Source: Tubulanus polymorphus (lineage: Eukaryota; Nemertea; Palaeonemertea; Tubulaniformes; Tubulanidae). Taken from it: a DNA stretch of 64,000 bases. Below the pieces are notes generated by a model that had not been told where the DNA came from, searched no databases, and saw nothing but the letters and a program-made list of their open reading frames with translations. Below, piece by piece: positions 1 through 12,300 of this stretch; the stretch's first letter is position 1; each line of letters starts with the position of its first letter. Location: NCBI RefSeq assembly GCF_964204645.1, contig NC_134034.1, positions 11,804,462 through 11,868,461 on the forward strand. The letters are read 5' to 3'. The position numbers and the translations under genes were made by a program.

Positions 1-19
1 CACACGGAGATGATTTGGC

Positions 20-230
20 CCGGGCCAAATTGGCACGGATCAGGCGCTCTCGGGCCAAATTTGGCCCGTGCCTAATTAGAGAGCGCGCTCACACGCAAAC
101 CATTCAAACGCAATCATTTGTCTGGTGCTAAAATTTGGCTCGGGCCTGGTCCGACGTTTTTGGTCGGGCCAAATTTGGCACCCGTGTGAATAGTTGTTCC
201 GGGCCAAATTTGGCACGGGCCAAAAATGTT
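20..230. repeat. Cluster of GGGCCAAATTTGGC motifs
   Basis: The palindromic motif GGGCCAAATTTGGCCC and close variants occur at least five times in 210 bp in both orientations, in otherwise GC-richer DNA ending near AGCCGCGATCACACGAAC. It looks like part of a fold-back element whose borders I cannot set. It lies in the intron after exon 87. Confidence 0.55.
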
Positions 231-282
231 CGTGTGATCGCGGCTTTAGTATATATGGAAAGAACGGAAACTGAAAACTTAC

Positions 283-378
283 AAACGGGAGTCGTGGGCG
301 GTCCTGATGGTGTAGCGAATGGTGTCGTCGGCGGGGGTATAGTTGTTGTTAGAACCTCTTCGCAGATGAACTGCGGGC
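283..378 (-). CDS. Exon 87: PTS linker, last exon seen
   Basis: A 96-nt phase 1-1 exon encodes [20 protein letters not shown] and further Pro/Thr, and ends at GTAAGT. No stop codon follows in the window, so the gene continues to the left. Confidence 0.72.
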
Positions 379-3300
379 CTGTTAAAGACAAAAATCCATA
401 CATTTACTACATATGAAATACGCGGAACAAAATAATGGAATCGAATTAAATGAGGGGCTTCTCCCTTTTAGTATGATTAGTAAGCGTACTAGTCCACGGT
501 TTGGTTATACTTACTTGGTTGTGTACCGTCAGTGCAGTTCTTTACCAAAATCTTACAGCATGGTTTTTCCGGATCTTGAGTTAGATATTCTCCCTAAAAT
601 GACGAAAAACGTAGAGAGATCATTGGCATGAGAAGAACGCATAATAGCTAATCTGCTTCCACCGCCAACCGGTCGGTAAGGTACCGTTCCGAGGAGGAGG
701 CGTTCTCTCTTTCCAGCCGGACGTCGGCGCAACCGCCAACAATCTAGAATGGTATCTGGAAACAAAGATATCGACGGCACTGAACAAGATCTAGACAAAC
801 AGATAATCAGATATGATTACCTTTTCTGGATCTGGTGTTGGCAGCTGTGGACACGTGGATGCGTTGTTCTTCGTTATGATTTTACCGTCCTTGCAGAAGC
901 GGTAGGTACATTCCGTCAACGAGTCGATGATCTTATTTGCTTCGTGAGTTGTGTTGGTTTCCGGATCGACACACTTACATTCAGTTCGGTGAATACAAGT
1001 CGTGCCATCGTATACTTTTCCACCATCGCATTCGCAGCATCTTCCGTCGGGAGAGGTTACGCAGTCTCCCGTTTCCAGGAGTCCCGGACACACGTGTTTT
1101 CTGCAACATTCTTTAGTCGGTATGTCGACCTTACGTTCGTTAGTGTCGCAGACTACAAATCAGAAAATAAGGGGATATGAATAGAATACAAAATCATTGT
1201 GACAAGAGAAATCGAAGTTTAAAAAGACACAATGTTTCGGATTCTATCAATATAGGTCATCGCACAATTTTGAGGAGGACTGCTTTCTACTACCACCAGG
1301 ATTCAAACACATGAATCCTGGATTGATGAGAGACCAGTGAAAGACTGACTGCCTGCTACCACCAGGATTCAATCACATGAAACCTGGATTGATGAGAGAC
1401 CAGTGAAAGACTGACTGACTGCTACCACCAGGATTCAATCACATGAAACCTGGATTGATGAGAGACCAGTGAAAGACTGACTGCCTGCTACCACCAGGAT
1501 TCAAACACATGAATCCTGGATTGATGAGAGACCAGTGAAAGACTGACTGACTGCTACCACCAGGATTCAATCACATGAAACCTGGATTGATGAGAGACCA
1601 GTGAAAGACTGACTGACTGCTACCACCAGGATTCAATCACATGAACCCCGGATTGATGAGGACTGAGCAGGAATAATTCTTTAAACTTACCGCATCGAGT
1701 GTTGCAACAATCCGTTGCGTTGTATAGGCTGTAACGTTCTGGAAGTAGGATCGTTTCACCTAAGTCGCAATTCAAAACCGGACAAGTTTCGTTATTACAC
1801 TTCAGATTATTCGGACTTTCACAAATGCACCTCGAGCAAGAATCTGCTTTGACCGTTTCATTTACCTACAAAACAATAGTTTATCGGAATCAGAATATTT
1901 ACGGCGGCGTTTGTTTTAATAAATCGGAGCATTGGACAGGTCTCAGGTAAGCTTTGATTATTTAGGCGCAGGCGTCTATAATCAACTAATCAGTAAGAAA
2001 TCTGTTACGTACTTTGATGCATGCACCGTTTTCCAGCAGGCAACCGCTACAAGGTGGCACTGTAGTACTGACGGTGGTTAAAACTGGAGTGGTGGTCAGA
2101 ATAACGGTGCTCGAGGCAAACGATGTAACTGTCGTGTGAACTATTGTAGTTATTGTCGTAACGCTGAAATATAGTGCAATAATGAACAATCAACAGAGAT
2201 ATACCTATATACCTGTCCGTCAACTTCTAAAGTGCTATCAAATTCATTCCTGGCATCTTCCACGAATTACGTTTTCGGACATGGCTTATTGCAGCGACTC
2301 CCGTAGCGCGACGGAAACCCGGCTGGGCGCGTTATTAACTCACTTGTAGCCGAAAGGAGTCTGATTTTGAAAGTGTGATGCGCAGATATTGCCATTCGAG
2401 TTGAAAATGATCGGAATTTAACTTTTGCGAGAGGTTCGAACCCTCCTTCCCGATTACTATTTACTCGTGTGTAATAATCGAATTCGCAGAGGGTCACGAA
2501 AGTTGAGGCGAATGTATATAATTTCCAGTTGATGTAGTTCGGAAAGATATATCGAACGAAATACTTACCAACCGGTTGAGGTAGTATCCAAACCGCATTT
2601 TATACTGAGATCTTGCATGCATTCACATGTTCGGCACGGAATCTGTTTGTTGTCTGGTCCAATTTCAGGGAATATCGTTCCGACCTGACGGGGAAAAATG
2701 GCATCCATTCTTTGAACTATTCGTCCGATCAATGAAGATAATCATATACGATAAACGAACATAGGTGCGGCAAGGTGACGGGTAGAAATATACAATAGAA
2801 ATTGTTTTAAAAAAATGTGGAGGAAAAGATCATCAATTTATTAGCAGTTATATTATGCCCATTCCTACAGAATACATCAAATAAAACATTGCACAAAGAA
2901 GTCAGACATTAGTTCATTGACAAAGATGTTTGTGTAACTGTTGATGAGATGAATTGAAGCCGCACGCTGAGGCGTAGGCTGACCATTATGTATGCCCGAA
3001 CTTAGTGTAGAGAATGCGACCTCGGTATCTTCTTTGGAAATTTGCCCAAGTGCGAGTTCTGCTGTTTACACAACACAGGCATCGGTGATTCGTGAGATTA
3101 TTTCAGTGTATAACTGTTCCTGTTATGTTTTGTTTTTGTTTTAAAAACATGCTTTGTGTCTTTATTGCAACTGCTGCATTTGCTCTCTGTTTGTTCGCAT
3201 CTCGTCTGCATTCCTCTTTATCTCTGCTCTTATTTGCATATCCACCTCTTCTCTCATTAGCACTATCTGGTTTGTTCTGGTTGGTGTTCATTTTTTCTCT

Positions 3301-6300
3301 ATCCGCTCTTTTCTGGTTTGTATACGCTCCCCTAGTGTTTTGTATCTTGAAGCATGTGATATATCAGTTTGTTAGCACATCGTTTGATACGTATAATCAG
3401 TTCCTCATTCGTATTTATGTTTCTGATAATGAGTACAATATTGTGCTGTGTTTTATGCTTGTTTTAGTTCCGCTTGTGTCTTGAGTGAATGTAGTAAGTA
3501 ATACGTCTGGTATTTCGGTGTACTTGCCACACTACTATCACAAACAACTTACAACATGGGTATTTCCGTTTTTCATGCAGCGGCGTTCGCATTTCTTCCC
3601 GCCGCTGTGAACGTTGCAAAGATACGTGTCACCGTATTGCGCTGACGTGATGGTTTTCTCATAGTATTGTCCCGGTAGACATCTTTGAGTCACGTCACTG
3701 ATGCATTGGCTTAGCTGCTCATTTTTTACAGTAGCGGTGCCATCTTGGATGAAACCGGACGAATATTCACAAGTCATCACTTTCACGGGAGCGTCGCAAG
3801 GGAAAGTGCACGTTCTACGGGCGCACGATTTTTCTGTAACATTCAATTTCTTCCGTTTTATTCGAGTTTACTTCATTCTCTTGTCGATTTACATCAAAAA
3901 AGCAGTGGATACATCAATGAAAAGATTGGATACAATCTACCGGTGGACGAATGCCATTTCGATTTTCGCTGGCATTTATACACCAGGGGCCGGTTCCATA
4001 GTCGAGACTTAAGACCAAAATTGGTCTTAAATTTTATAACTTGTCTTTAGTTGTTAGATTGGGTATGGAACTAAGTTGGTGTTAGAACGGTCTTAAGTCT
4101 AAGCCCTTACTATGTAACTGGCCCCAGTTACTTACGATCGCAACTATTCAGCCACTGGCTCCCGGATTATCAAGTGCACAATATAAACAATGCGGTACAT
4201 AAAATCGTTATATTCAAGGAACGAAATAATCATGGACACAAAAAAACACAAATTTTTTTGTCGTTGATCGAAAATATTTGTACGAAGAAAGTTTCGATTG
4301 CATGGAGTGAATGAGTTGTATTGATATAAATATGACATGCCGGAAATCATCGTAATAAACAGGTTTCGTGTTGAACCTAATCGTATTGACAAGGTTCAAA
4401 TGTAAAAGCATCCGAATCATCGACAGTTTGTGTGTACTTACGAGATGTGTACTTTGTGTGTTGTTGTCTGTGCATACTTCCGTAGGTGGACAGGTATTTT
4501 GTTTTTGACAGAAAAGACGATTCGTTTTACCAACTGCCCGTATGCCTTCAGATACCTCGTCCGGGTTGCATTGCGCATCGCAACGAGACGGTCGAAAATC
4601 GAAGTTACCGATAAGTTTAGCTCGAAGGTCTTTATTGAGAAGAGCGTCGTAGCACGTGAACTTTTGTTCATTCGGCTTAAAGCATGGGAGCTTGCAACTG
4701 ATGACACCGTAGGTGCCCGTGGGACATGCTGAAAAGTATATAGTGTGTATGTAATGAAATGTTGTTCTGTATAGTACGAAGTAATCGTGGTTGATTCATA
4801 GATTAGGCTGACTAAGGGGGTGCTTGGGAGCCCTGCCTTCCCATAGAGGTTTGCCATTATCGTCAAAGACCTGGAAATTTGACTCCAGTCCCATCGAAAA
4901 TTTCATCCTTTCGGAATATCAGTTCAGGTGCTAAGACAACTGCTATCAATCCATGGTCACGTTAAGGATTAAATGGAATCTACCATATGCTGTGTACGTC
5001 TCAACAGCCTTATTTTAAATATCATTTCTGATATCAATTACATCTGATGTTTCAGGTTCAGAATGAACTTTCGTAACGGATTGTAATCTAATCATCCCGC
5101 GAGCTAAGAGGAAAAGTTTATCTATGGACGGATTCAAGTGTTATTTAGTTTACGAAAAGTATGGACTTTGTGAATGGACCTTCCAGATTTTCAGCGTATT
5201 CGGGTACCGGCACACGAGCTATTCCGTCAGGCCATCACTTAAGCTTCAGGCGTATGTTCTAATCCAAAATAAGAACAAAACTAGCGACACCTGGTTGATT
5301 CCGGAGGAATTTCGCCTGCTGCAGTAGCGTTGCGAGTAGCCCCAATTCAAATAAGTAATGTTTGAAACGGTTGATAACTAGCATGACTTGTAAGGTCATC
5401 AAGTCATGTTCAATTAAGGGTTGTTTGCTATGTAGCAGTTATGTTTGATTGAGGGTTATTTGCAATGTAGCAGTTATGTTCAATTAAGGGTTATTTGCAA
5501 ATGTAGCAGTTATGTTCAATAAAGGATTATTTGCTGTTTAGTAGTTACGTATTTTTCACTTACGCTTAGTAGTTGTTTGTGGAGGATTCGTCGGTGGAGA
5601 GTAGCAATCACAACATCCGGTAACATTATTCACTGTGTAATGATGCTGAAAAACGAGCAAAGAAAATTTCAAAATTCAAATTCCCAGTTCATTTTGGTTA
5701 CTCTTAAGGGATCTAGTATTTTTTTAACATCCATTCGGTTGACTAATAGTATATAAGTCGTGCCACTCGGTCATGTCGGTTTACCGATTCTGCCAAACTC
5801 TTTCAGTATATCGATCTATTCTGATGGTCTTTATTTCCAATTTTGCCAACTGAAGTGAAGTCTGTAGTCTTTGATGATGCAGTAGACACGTGTTTGCCTC
5901 GGGACCAGAAAGTTTTGCGAATTCCAGGGCAGTCGGAGTAGGGACGGGTCGCTAACACGATGAATTGGAGTATATGACAATTTGTAATTTATTATCCAGA
6001 GTACGCGATATTCCGAGGCAATCGACTCCAGGATAAAACGAAATCTATAATTTTGATTTACCTGAGCACATTCTATAGCACAGAATGATTCGTTTGCTAA
6101 CGTAGCCTTATTTCCTAATGTTCCATCAGGCAGACATTGTTGCTGGGAACAGCAGTGAGTGCTCGGGGTGCCTCCTGATGTACATTTTACTATAAGCTCT
6201 CCGGTAGTGTACGATTTTCCGTCAATTACGCATTCTATTTGAATTACGAAACAAGAATAAAGCATTTTGAATTATAAGAGAAGGTCTAATGATTGTTGAT

Positions 6301-9300
6301 GGACATTTAGTGCCAATCCGTTACGAACACCGGATATAACGTTTCAAAAAGGCTGACTTACGGTTCACGTTTATTGTAGAAGTACCTAGATCAAAAAATA
6401 TATGATCGCGTTGAAATGGCAATTTATTCAACCACTCTTAACAATTTGACTTATAGCTTTTGAAATTCGAATGTAATTTCATTCGTCTTGAACAGGAGTT
6501 GTGAGATGTTTATTCTAAATTGTAGATAATGTAATGACCAAGTCTTACCAGTTGGCGGAGTTGTTCCTGGCGCCGGTGTTCCTGGAGAGGTTGTTCCAGG
6601 CGGAGTTGTACTAGGTGTGGCTGTTACTGGAGTAGTTCCAACTGCAAGTGAAAATTGGATTTTATGGAGTTGATTGAAATGAAATATTCATCGATATATC
6701 AGAAGATTATCAGTGAATCAAACCTTGTTTTTCGTAACACGCTTTCACTGTAGTTTCAGATACTTCTGGGGTATTTCCTGTTTTAGACGGCGTTATGGTT
6801 ATTCGAATGTATGAACCAGGTACGCCATCTGGTGTCATCGTAGTTGTGTAATCTAGCTCAACTGGGCTTGATGTGTTTGGATCGGTTGGTGTGGTGACCT
6901 ATATTAAAAGAAAATGGGTGAAAATTGGGTTGATTTCCATTCAAACGAACTTAGCATAAGATAGAGAGCAATTCAAGTCTAAAGTCAATACACGTTCGCT
7001 TCAACATACCTTCCTGTTTTTCCAAGTCGTTTTATCAAGACTCGTTTCGACGACAACTTCATCAACATTCTTTACAACAACCGAAACATTGACAATTGTA
7101 ATCGGAGTACCAGGCTTGTTTTCAATCTCCAATGTTACGGTTGGTTTTTTATCAGCAGGTGTTGGTGACCAGACTTTTGGGCTTTTCTCAAAAACATCAG
7201 TTGATGTTTGTTGATTCGATGTTGTTGTCACTTTGACATCAGGACTGTTTGCATCGATGACAGTTTTCGTACAACGTTTTGCTAGATTGAGAACATTTTC
7301 AATTAGTTTTGATACAACTATTTTCTCTTATTTGTTGTTTGTACTCAATTGTCAATGTGCAAAGCTTACGTGTAGTTGTTGCTGGGGTTGAACCTGGAGG
7401 GGTTGTCCCTGGTGGGGTAGTCCCTGGTAGAGTAGTCCCTGGTGGGGTCGTTCCTGGTGAGGTAGTCCCTGGTGGGATTGTCCCTGGTGGGGTTGTCCCT
7501 GGAGGTGTTGTGCCTGGACTAGTTCCAACTGCAAGTGAGAATGAAGACACCACACAGTGGATTTAATGGTGTGGATGGGGATGAAATATTCAATATCAGA
7601 TAAATGTCAGTGAATCAAACCTTGTTTTTCGTAACACGCTTTCACTGTAGTTTCAGATACTTCTGGGGTATTTCCTGTTTTAGACGGCGTTATGGTTATT
7701 CGAATGTATGAACCAGGTACGCCATCTGGTGTCATCGTAGTTGTGTAATCTAGCTCAACTGGGCTTGATGTGTTTGGATCGGTTGGTGTGGTGACCTATA
7801 TTAAAAGAAAATGGGTGAAAATTGGGTTGATTTCCATTCAAACGAACTTAGCATAAGATAGAGAGCAATTCAAGTCTAAAGTCAATACACGTTCGCTTCA
7901 ACATACCTTCCTGTTTTTCCAAGTCGTTTTATCAACACTCGTTTCGACGACAACTTCATCAACATTCTTTACAACAACCGAAACATTGACAATTGTAATC
8001 GGAGTACCAGGCTTGTTTTCAATCTCCAATGTTACGGTTGGTGTTTTATCAGCAGGTGTTGGTGACCAGACTTTTGGACTTTTCTCAAAAACATCAGTTG
8101 ATGTTTGTTGATTCGATGTTGTTGTCACTTTGACATCAGGACTGTTTGCATCGATGACAGTTTTCGTACAACGTTTTGCTAGATTGAGAACATTTTCAAT
8201 TAGTTTTGATACAACTATTTTCTCTTATTTGTTGTTTGTACTCAATTGTCAATGTGCAAAGCTTACGTGTTGTTGTTGCTGGGGTTGAACCTGGAGGGGT
8301 TGTCCCTGGTGGGGTAGTCCCTGGTAGAGTAGTCCCTGGTGGGGTCGTTCCTGGTGAGGTAGTCCCTGGTGGGATTGTCCCTGGTGGGGTTGTCCCTGGA
8401 GGTGTTGTGCCTGGACTAGTTCCAACTGCAAGTGAGAATGAAGACACCACACAGTGGATTTAATGGTGTGGATGGGGATGAAATATTCAATATCAGATAA
8501 ATGTCAGTGAATCAAACCTTGTTTTTCGTAACACGCTTTCACTGTAGTTTCAGATACTTCTGGGGTATTTCCTGTTTTAGACGGCGTTATGGTTATTCGA
8601 ATGTATGAACCAGGTACGCCATCTGGTGTCATCGTAGTTGTGTAATCTAGCTCAACTGGGCTTGATGTGTTTGGATCGGTTGGTGTGGTGACCTATATTA
8701 AAAGAAAATTGGGTTGATTTCCATTCAAACGAACTTAGCATAAGATAGAGAGCAATTCAAGTCTAAAGTCAACACACGTTCGCTTCAACATACCTTCCTG
8801 TTTTTCCAAGTCGTTTTATCAAGACTCGTTTCGACGACAACTTCATCAACATTCTTTACAACAACCGAAACATTGACAATTGTAATCGGAGTACCAGGCT
8901 TGTTTTCAATCTCCAATGTTACGGTTGGTTTTTTATCAGCCGGTGTTGGTGACCAGACTTTTGGGCTTTTCTCAAAAACATCAGTTGATGTTTGTTGATT
9001 CGATGTTGTTGTCACTTTGACATCAGGACTGTTTGCATCGATGACAGTTTTCGTACAACGTTTTGCTAGATTGAGAACATTTTCAATTAGTAATGATTCA
9101 ATTCGCCGCTCTTATCTGGTTCCTATATTCAATTGACATTTTGCAAAGCTTACGCTGTGTTGTTGCTGGAGTTGAACTTGGAATAGTGGTTCCAGGCGTG
9201 GTTGTCCCTTGTGGGGTTGTTCCTGGAGTAGTTCCAACTGCAATTTAGAATGAATAGACCACACCGCGTAATATTTTATATCGATGATTGGAATTAAATA

Positions 9301-12300
9301 TTCATTGATATATCAGAAAAATGTCCGTAAATCAAACCTTGTTTTTCGTAACACGCTTTCACTGTAGTTTCAGATACTTCTGGTGTATTTCCTGTTTTAG
9401 ACGGCGTTATGGTTATTCGAATGTATGAACCGGTTTCGCCATCTGGTGGTGAAGTAGATCCATAACCAACGTCAACTGTGTTTGATGTGGTTGAATCTGT
9501 AGGTGTGACGACCTACATTAAAACAGATAGGTGAAAATTAGGTTAATTTTTATTTTAACGAACTTAGATTAAGATAGAGAGTAATTTATGTCTAAAGTCA
9601 GTGAAAGTTCGCTTCAAAATACCTTCTTGTTTTTCCAATTCAATCCATCAGGACTCGTTTCGACTACAACTTCATCAACATTCTTTACAACAACCGAAAC
9701 CTTGACAACTTTTACCGGAGTACCAGGCTTGTTTTGAATTTCCAATATTACGGTTGGTTTTGTATCAGCAGGTGTTGGGGACCAGACTTTTGGGCTTTTC
9801 TCAAAAACATCGGTTGAATTTGGTGAATTCGATGATGTTTCAACTTTGACATCAGTACTGGTAGCATCGATAACAGTGTGTTTACAATGTAATGCTAGAT
9901 TTAGAATATTTTCAATTAGTTTTGATACAACTATTTTCTCTTATTTGTTGTTTGTACTCAATTGTCAATGTGCAAAGCTTACGTGTTGTTGTTGCTGGGG
10001 TTGAACCTGGAGGGGTTGTCCCTGGTGGGGTAGTCCCTGGTAGAGTAGTCCCTGGTGGGGTCGTTCCTGGTGAGGTAGTCCCTGGTGGGATTGTCCCTGG
10101 TGGGGTTGTCCTTGGAGGTGTTGTGCCTGGACTAGTTCCAACTGCAAGTGAGAATGAAGACACCACACAGTGGATTTAATGGTGTGGATGGGGATGAAAT
10201 ATTCAATATCAGATAAATGTTAGTGAATCAAACCTTGTTTTTCGTAACACGCTTTCACTGTAGTTTCAGATACTTCTGGGGTATTTCCTGTTTTAGACGG
10301 CGTTATGGTTATTCGAATGTATGAACCAGGTACGCCATCTGGTGTCATCGTAGTTGTGTAATCTAGCTCAACTGGGCTTGATGTGTTTGGATCGGTTGGT
10401 GTGGTGACCTATATTAAAAGAAAATGGGTGAAAATTGGGTTGATTTCCATTCAAACGAACTTAGCATAAGATAGAGAGCAATTCAAGTCTAAAGTCAATA
10501 CACGTTCGCTTCAACATACCTTCCTGTTTTTCCAAGTCGTTTTATCAACACTCGTTTCGACGACAACTTCATCAACATTCTTTACAACAACCGAAACATT
10601 GACAATTGTAATCGGAGTACCAGGCTTGTTTTCAATCTCCAATGTTACGGTTGGTTTTTTATCAGCAGGTGTTGGTGACCAGACTTTTGGGCTTTTCTCA
10701 AAAACATCAGTTGATGTTTGTTGATTCGATGTTGTTGTCACTTTGACATCAGGACTGTTTGCATCGATGACAGTTTTCGTACAACGTTTTGCTAGATTGA
10801 GAACATTTTCAATTAGTTTTGATACAACTATTTTCTCTTATTTGTTGTTTGTACTCAATTGTCAATGTGCAAAGCTTACGTGTAGTTGTTGCTGGGGTTG
10901 AACCTGGAGGGGTTGTCCCTGGTGGGGTAGTCCCTGGTAGAGTAGTCCCTGGTGGGGTCGTTCCTGGTGAGGTAGTCCCTGGTGGGATTGTCCCTGGTGG
11001 GGTTGTCCCTGGAGGTGTTGTGCCTGGACTAGTTCCAACTGCAAGTGAGAATGAAGACACCACACAGTGGATTTAATGGTGTGGATGGGGATGAAATATT
11101 CAATATCAGATAAATGTCAGTGAATCAAACCTTGTTTTTCGTAACACGCTTTCACTGTAGTTTCAGATACTTCTGGGGTATTTCCTGTTTTAGACGGCGT
11201 TATGGTTATTCGAATGTATGAACCAGGTACGCCATCTGGTGTCATCGTAGTTGTGTAATCTAGCTCAACTGGGCTTGATGTGTTTGGATCGGTTGGTGTG
11301 GTGACCTATATTAAAAGAAAATGGGTGAAAATTGGGTTGATTTCCATTCAAACGAACTTAGCATAAGATAGAGAGCAATTCAAGTCTAAAGTCAATACAC
11401 GTTCGCTTCAACATACCTTCCTGTTTTTCCAAGTCGTTTTATCAACACTCGTTTCGACGACAACTTCATCAACATTCTTTACAACAACCGAAACATTGAC
11501 AATTGTAATCGGAGTACCAGGCTTGTTTTCAATCTCCAATGTTACGGTTGGTGTTTTATCAGCAGGTGTTGGTGACCAGACTTTTGGACTTTTCTCAAAA
11601 ACATCAGTTGATGTTTGTTGATTCGATGTTGTTGTCACTTTGACATCAGGACTGTTTGCATCGATGACAGTTTTCGTACAACGTTTTGCTAGATTGAGAA
11701 CATTTTCAATTAGTTTTGATACAACTATTTTCTCTTATTTGTTGTTTGTACTCAATTGTCAATGTGCAAAGCTTACGTGTTGTTGTTGCTGGGGTTGAAC
11801 CTGGAGGGGTTGTCCCTGGTGGGGTCGTTCCTGGTGAGGTAGTCCCTGGTGGGGTTGTCCCTGGTGGGGTTGTCCCTGGAGGAGTTGTGCCTGGAGTAGT
11901 TCCAACTGCAAGTGAGAATGAAGACACCACACAGTGGATTTAATGGTGTGGATGGGGATGAAATATTCAATATCAGATAAATGTCAGTGAATCAAACCTT
12001 GTTTTTCGTAACACGCTTTCACTGTAGTTTCAGATACTTCTGGGGTATTTCCTGTTTTAGAAGGCGTTATGGTTATTCGAATGTATGAACCAGGTACGCC
12101 ATCTGGTGTGATCGTAGTTGTGTAATCTAGCTCAACTGGGCTTGATGTGTTTGGATCGGTTGGTGTGGTGACCTATATTAAAAGAAAATGGGTGAAAATT
12201 GGGTTGATTTCCATTCAAACGAACTTAGCATAAGATAGAGAGCAATTCAAGTCTAAAGTCAATACACGTTCGCTTCAACATACCTTCCTGTTTTTCCAAG

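Noticed and set aside
3092-3484. A 130-codon plus-strand frame with strongly hydrophobic protein
   Set aside because: The hydrophobicity comes from T-rich intron DNA. There is no promoter, homologue or codon-usage support, and it lies in the intron between exons 81 and 82.
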